This document shows positions 7,663-10,911 of a stretch of 10,911 bases of DNA, piece after piece. Positions within the stretch are counted from its first letter, which is position 1, and each line of letters starts with the position of its first letter. Under the pieces are notes generated by a model. That model had not been told where the DNA came from. It saw only the letters and a program-made list of their open reading frames with translations, and did no database searches. The stretch is from Kuafuiihalomonas phototrophica (GTDB taxonomy: Bacteria; Myxococcota; Kuafuiibacteriia; Kuafuiibacteriales; Kuafuiibacteriaceae), in contig DAPKRQ010000228.1 in assembly GCA_031800475.1 (NCBI GenBank), forward strand, positions 1 to 10,911, given 5' to 3'. The position numbers and the translations under genes are program-made.

Positions 7663-9105
7663 ATGGAGCCCCTGCGGAGAACGAAGCTCGTCTGCACCTT
7701 GGGGCCGGCCTCCTTCGACGAAGACTTGCTCGAGACCCTGATCCGTCGGGGATTGGACGTGGCCCGGTTGAACTTCAGCCACGGCACCCACGAGGATCAT
7801 CGACGAATCTACGAGCGAATCCGGTCCCTCGAAACGAAAGTGAGTCGGCCTGTAGCGGTACTTCAGGATCTGCAGGGCCCGAAGATCCGACTCGGCAAGC
7901 TGGCACGGCCGGTGGAACTGGCGCCGGGCGATGTGGTGATCCTGTCGTCCAAGGCCGACTTCACCGGCGACGATCGACGTTTCCCGACCACGTATCCGGC
8001 CCTGGCCACCGACGTGAAAGCCTCAGACCCGGTGCTGCTCGCCGACGGTCGGCTCGAGGTTCGGGTGGTGGACGTGGACGATACCGAGGTGCGGGCCGAG
8101 GTCGTGCAAGGCGGAACGCTGTCTTCGAACAAAGGCATCAACCTCCCAGGCACGCGCATTTCGGCCCCGTCTTTGACCGCGAAGGACCTGGAGGACCTCC
8201 GCTTCGGGCTCGAGTTGGGCGTCGATTTCGTCGCCCTGTCGTTCGTGCGAACGGCGGCAGATGTCCGAGCCTTGCGCAGCCAGATGGAGCGCCTCGGTCG
8301 CTCGGTGCCGGTGATCTCCAAAATCGAAAAGCCAGAGGCGGTCGAAAACCTCGAAGCGATCGTCAAAGAGAGCGACGGGATCATGGTCGCCCGGGGAGAT
8401 CTGGGGGTGGAACTTCCGCCGGAGCAGGTGCCGGGGGTCCAGCGCCGCGCGCTGCGCTGGGCGCGCAATCACGCGAAGGTCAGCATCGTCGCCACCCAGA
8501 TGCTGATGTCGATGACGGAGCACCCCCGGCCCACCCACGCCGAGGTTTCCGATGTGGCCAACGCGGTGTTCGAGGGCGCCGACGCGGTGATGTTGTCCGA
8601 CGAGACCGCGTCCGGTCAGTTTCCGGTGCGGGCGGTCGAGACCATGGTGGCCTTGGTGCGGGGTGCGGAGTCGGCCCCCACCGACCGAGAGCCCCCGTCG
8701 TTCGCCGAGGAGGTGGCCGGGTCCACTGCCCATGCCATCTCCAAGGCCGCGGTGGTGACCGCCGAGTCGACGGCCGCGGTCGCCATCGTTTCGTACACGC
8801 AGTTCGGGTTGGGCCCGCGGCTGATGGCCGCATGGCGGCCGGCCTGCGCGATCTTCGGCTGTGCCACCACCGCGGCCGAGGTGCGGCGACTGGCTCTTTT
8901 TTGGGGCGTGGAGCCCCTGTGCATTCCACGCCCCGACTCGGTGGAGAGCTTGGTCGACGCCGTGGAGCGGACCGCGTTGGACCGCAAACTCCTTCAGCCG
9001 GGGGACACGGTCGTCATCACGTCGAAGATGCCGTTCGAGGCGTCGGAAATGACGAACATGCTCAAGGTCCACCACATCGTGGCTCGAGGCGGCGAGAGGC
9101 AGTGA
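7663..9105 (+). CDS. pyk: Pyruvate kinase
   Basis: Pyruvate kinase converts phosphoenolpyruvate and ADP to pyruvate and ATP, the last step of glycolysis. The 480 residues match the bacterial enzyme. The N-terminus has TKLVCTLGPAS and ARLNFSHGTHEDH, which carry the usual substrate- and potassium-site residues (R35, N37, S39). The active-site signature is VISKIEKPEAVENL with K220 and E222, followed by MVARGDLGVE with metal ligand D246, then VATQMLMSM (T278) and VMLSDETASG. At the position that is Glu117 in the muscle enzyme there is Lys74 (DLQGPKIR), the residue linked to potassium-independent enzymes. M282 (where Glu is common) and D313 (Gly or Ala in many enzymes) are less usual. The C-terminal domain is complete, ending near HHIVARGG. 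ATG at 7663 follows GGGAG by eight bases. The gene sits 15 bp after the zinc-ribbon gene and 9 bp from the convergent aminotransferase gene. Confidence 0.97.
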   Translation: MEPLRRTKLVCTLGPASFDEDLLETLIRRGLDVARLNFSHGTHEDHRRIYERIRSLETKVSRPVAVLQDLQGPKIRLGKLARPVELAPGDVVILSSKADFTGDDRRFPTTYPALATDVKASDPVLLADGRLEVRVVDVDDTEVRAEVVQGGTLSSNKGINLPGTRISAPSLTAKDLEDLRFGLELGVDFVALSFVRTAADVRALRSQMERLGRSVPVISKIEKPEAVENLEAIVKESDGIMVARGDLGVELPPEQVPGVQRRALRWARNHAKVSIVATQMLMSMTEHPRPTHAEVSDVANAVFEGADAVMLSDETASGQFPVRAVETMVALVRGAESAPTDREPPSFAEEVAGSTAHAISKAAVVTAESTAAVAIVSYTQFGLGPRLMAAWRPACAIFGCATTAAEVRRLALFWGVEPLCIPRPDSVESLVDAVERTALDRKLLQPGDTVVITSKMPFEASEMTNMLKVHHIVARGGERQ

Positions 9106-9114
9106 TGGGGTTCT

Positions 9115-10299
9115 TCAGGCCAGACCCTCTTTGAGGCGGGTCAGAGCCTCGGCCAATACTTCGTCCGAAACCGCGAAACTCAAACGAACGTAGCCGGGCG
9201 CACCGAACGGCTCGCCGGGCACCACCACCAGCTTTTGATTGTCCAGCAGCCGCTGGCACACTGCGGCGGAGTCCGGCTGCCCCGACTCACCGACGGCCTT
9301 GGGCCCCAGGCTCGGGAAAGCATAGAACGCGCCCAGCGGCTCCGGACAATGCACGCCCGGAATGTGTTTCAGGCCTTCGAACAGGGCCTTGCGGCGCCGG
9401 TTCAGTGTGGTTCGCATGGTTTGTACGAAGCTCTGGTCGCCCTGCAGAGCAGCTTGCAGTGCCCGCTGAACCGGAGCCGAACAGTGCGAGGTCGATTGAC
9501 CCTGAACCTTGCTCATGGATTCGATCAAGCCCGGGTGGGCCACCGCCCAACCAGCACGAAGACCGGTCATGGCATAGGTCTTGCTTCCTCCATTCACGAG
9601 AATTGTTCGGTCCAAGAGATCGGGCGCGACTTCGAGAGGGGACACGAACCGGGCGTTCGGATAGACCAGCCGGTCGTATATTTCGTCGAAGAGCAGCACT
9701 ACGTGGGAGTGACGTCGCAGCACCTCGGTCAGGGCGCGCATGCGGCCTTCGGGAATGACTGCGCCGGTGGGGTTCGAGGGCGAATTCAAAACGACCATCC
9801 GGGTCTGCGGACCGATCGCTCGTTCCAGGACTTCCGGCTGGGGCAGGAAGCTCGAATCGGTGGGCAAGGCCACGAATTCGCCGCCGCACAGGGCCACCAT
9901 GTCCCGGTAGGACAGCCAGTAGGGTGCGAACCCCAAGACTTGGTCTCCGTCCTCGAGCAGGCACAGCAAGGCGTTGAAGATGGCCTGCTTGCCGCCGGCG
10001 GTCAGGATCACCCGGTCCGCGTGAACGCCGTGTTCTCGGTAGCGTTCCGCCACCGCATCCCGGACCTCTGGGATTCCGGGCACCGCGGTATATCGGGTCT
10101 CGCCTGCCCGGGCTGCCCGGGCCAGGGCTTCGACCACGTGGGCCGGCGTCGGCGCGTCGGGTTCGCCGGCGGTCAAAGCCACCACGTCTTCGCCCCGGGC
10201 TCGCATCTGCTGGGCCTTTTGGTTCAGGGCCAGCGTCGCCGACGGGCTGACTCGCCGCACCCGGGCGGCCAAGGGGAACGGGGGCTTTGAAAGGTTCAT
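9115..10299 (-). CDS. Class I PLP aminotransferase, aspartate aminotransferase type (subgroup Ib)
   Basis: A 394-residue fold-type I aminotransferase in the cytosol, most like the Thermus/Rhizobium-type aspartate aminotransferases that interconvert aspartate and oxaloacetate with 2-oxoglutarate and glutamate. Visible landmarks are LTAGEPDAPTP (42-52), TRYTAVPGIPEVRDAV, AGGKQAIFNA (101-110), NSPSNPTGAV with N176, FDEIYDRL with D205 and Y208, SKTYAMTGLRAGW with PLP lysine K240 and R248, and YVRLSF with R372, the likely carboxylate-binding arginine. K104 in GGKQ corresponds to the lysine that recognises the distal carboxylate in the Thermus enzyme, favouring Asp/Glu; some members also act on prephenate, which cannot be excluded. 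A longer in-frame reading to 10470 exists, but the ATG at 10299 has a near-perfect GAGGAGG four bases upstream and begins just before the family N-terminus. It overlaps rsmD by four bases and is probably translated together with it. Confidence 0.93.
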   Translation of the reverse strand: MNLSKPPFPLAARVRRVSPSATLALNQKAQQMRARGEDVVALTAGEPDAPTPAHVVEALARAARAGETRYTAVPGIPEVRDAVAERYREHGVHADRVILTAGGKQAIFNALLCLLEDGDQVLGFAPYWLSYRDMVALCGGEFVALPTDSSFLPQPEVLERAIGPQTRMVVLNSPSNPTGAVIPEGRMRALTEVLRRHSHVVLLFDEIYDRLVYPNARFVSPLEVAPDLLDRTILVNGGSKTYAMTGLRAGWAVAHPGLIESMSKVQGQSTSHCSAPVQRALQAALQGDQSFVQTMRTTLNRRRKALFEGLKHIPGVHCPEPLGAFYAFPSLGPKAVGESGQPDSAAVCQRLLDNQKLVVVPGEPFGAPGYVRLSFAVSDEVLAEALTRLKEGLA

Positions 10300-10856
10300 G
10301 GCGCCTCCTCGCTCCGGGTCCACAGCGACAATGCGGAGTCGCCGTAGACTCGGGTAGGCAGGCTCCGAAGTCCGGGCGGATCGGGCAAGTGACAACCTCG
10401 CCCGTGCTCGAGGACCAGCACGCCGGAAGGCGACAGAAGGGCGGACCAGTGGTCGCGGCTGCGCTGCCAAAAGTCGCGGGTGGCGGCGTAGGGCGGGTCC
10501 GCCAAGATCAGCCCGAAGTGAAGGTCTCGGGCCTTCAGTCGGGGCAGGGCTGCCTCGGCCCGGAGCTCGAACACGTGGCAGAACGGGTCGATGCGAACCT
10601 GACGGAGGTTTTCGTGCAGCACGCGGAGTGCCCGGGAGTCGGACTCCACGAACCAGATCGGTTCGGCCCCCCGAGACCAGGCTTCGATGCCGAGGGCGCC
10701 GGTCCCGGCGAACAGGTCCAAGGTGGGGGTGGGCTCCAACTTGCCTCCCAAGATCTGAAAGAGCGCCTCCCGCACCCGGTCCGAGGTGGGGCGGGTCCGC
10801 GGCCCGGGAACCGGTTTCAGGCGGCGCCCTTTCAAACGACCTGCGACGACCCGCAT
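10296..10856 (-). CDS. rsmD: 16S rRNA (guanine(966)-N(2))-methyltransferase RsmD
   Basis: RsmD methylates G966 of 16S rRNA in the 30S subunit using S-adenosylmethionine. The 186 residues fit the family (about 180-200). The start MRVVAGRLKGRRL and TRPTSDRVREALFQIL (21-36) are characteristic. SAM motif I is DLFAGTGALGIEAWSRGA (47-64), an acidic residue after strand 2 is in FVESD (69-73), and the catalytic motif IV is ADPPY (119-123). The ATG at 10856 follows GGGGGAG by five bases. The frame stays open upstream to the window edge, but the conserved N-terminus and ribosome site favour this start. The stop overlaps the aminotransferase ATG (TCAT on the plus strand, 10296-10299). In many genomes rsmD is followed by coaD; here it is followed by an aminotransferase instead. 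Confidence 0.95.
   Translation of the reverse strand: MRVVAGRLKGRRLKPVPGPRTRPTSDRVREALFQILGGKLEPTPTLDLFAGTGALGIEAWSRGAEPIWFVESDSRALRVLHENLRQVRIDPFCHVFELRAEAALPRLKARDLHFGLILADPPYAATRDFWQRSRDHWSALLSPSGVLVLEHGRGCHLPDPPGLRSLPTRVYGDSALSLWTRSEEAP
10304..10310 (-). promoter_or_regulatory. Strong ribosome binding site deciding the aminotransferase start
   Basis: The minus strand reads GAGGAGG then CGCC then ATG (10299-10297). This is the best Shine-Dalgarno in the window, and it sets the start 57 codons inside the longest open frame. It lies within the last codons of rsmD. Confidence 0.8.
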
Positions 10857-10911
10857 CCGGGCTCCCCCACGGACCCGGCCGCCGCGACGGAATCCACCCG
10901 ATAGGTCCGCC

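Noticed and set aside
9123..9150. Overlapping short inverted repeats (GACCC/GGGTC, GAGGC/GCCTC) after pyk
   Set aside because: Stems of five bases inside the aminotransferase coding end, with no T-run; not enough for a terminator call.
10300..10470. 57-codon N-terminal extension of the aminotransferase
   Set aside because: It overlaps rsmD out of frame and is Arg-rich; the ATG at 10299 has a GAGGAGG ribosome site and gives the family length.
10857..10911. Possible 3' end of another minus-strand gene upstream of rsmD
   Set aside because: All that is visible is 55 bases with several open frames and no motif; nothing can be assigned.

Overview
The window is about 10.9 kb of GC-rich bacterial chromosome, densely packed with mostly housekeeping genes. 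High GC, GTG and TTG starts, 4-base start/stop overlaps, and a membrane-anchored protein combining a zinc-knuckle, a GYF-like domain and TPR repeats together suggest a Myxococcota-like (former deltaproteobacterial) organism. That placement is an inference from gene style, not a proven assignment. No mobile element, CRISPR array, tRNA, rRNA or clear defence system was seen.

Layout. (1) Bases 2-4368, plus strand: a 5'-truncated GYF/TPR membrane protein overlaps purD (purine synthesis) by four bases. PurD is followed six bases later, in the same reading frame, by a HAD-family phosphatase. (2) rpsT (ribosomal protein S20) lies on the minus strand, 7 bp from the HAD gene end to end, with its own recognisable sigma70-type promoter. 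(3) Bases 4730-9105, plus strand: murJ (lipid II flippase), mazG (NTP pyrophosphohydrolase, 4-base overlap with murJ), a small unrecognised Cys4 zinc-ribbon protein with an extreme poly-Asp tail, and pyk (pyruvate kinase) 15 bp later. (4) Minus strand from the right edge: rsmD (16S rRNA methyltransferase) overlaps a class I aspartate-type aminotransferase by four bases, and this pair converges on pyk with a 9-bp gap.

The genes serve general growth: purine synthesis, ribosome assembly and modification, peptidoglycan export, nucleotide-pool cleaning, glycolysis and amino-acid transamination. I see no coherent new system. The least explained parts are the zinc-ribbon/poly-Asp protein between mazG and pyk, and the zinc-knuckle/GYF/TPR membrane protein ahead of purD. 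Gaps between genes are short (the longest is 90 bp), so no stretch over 300 bases lacks a gene.
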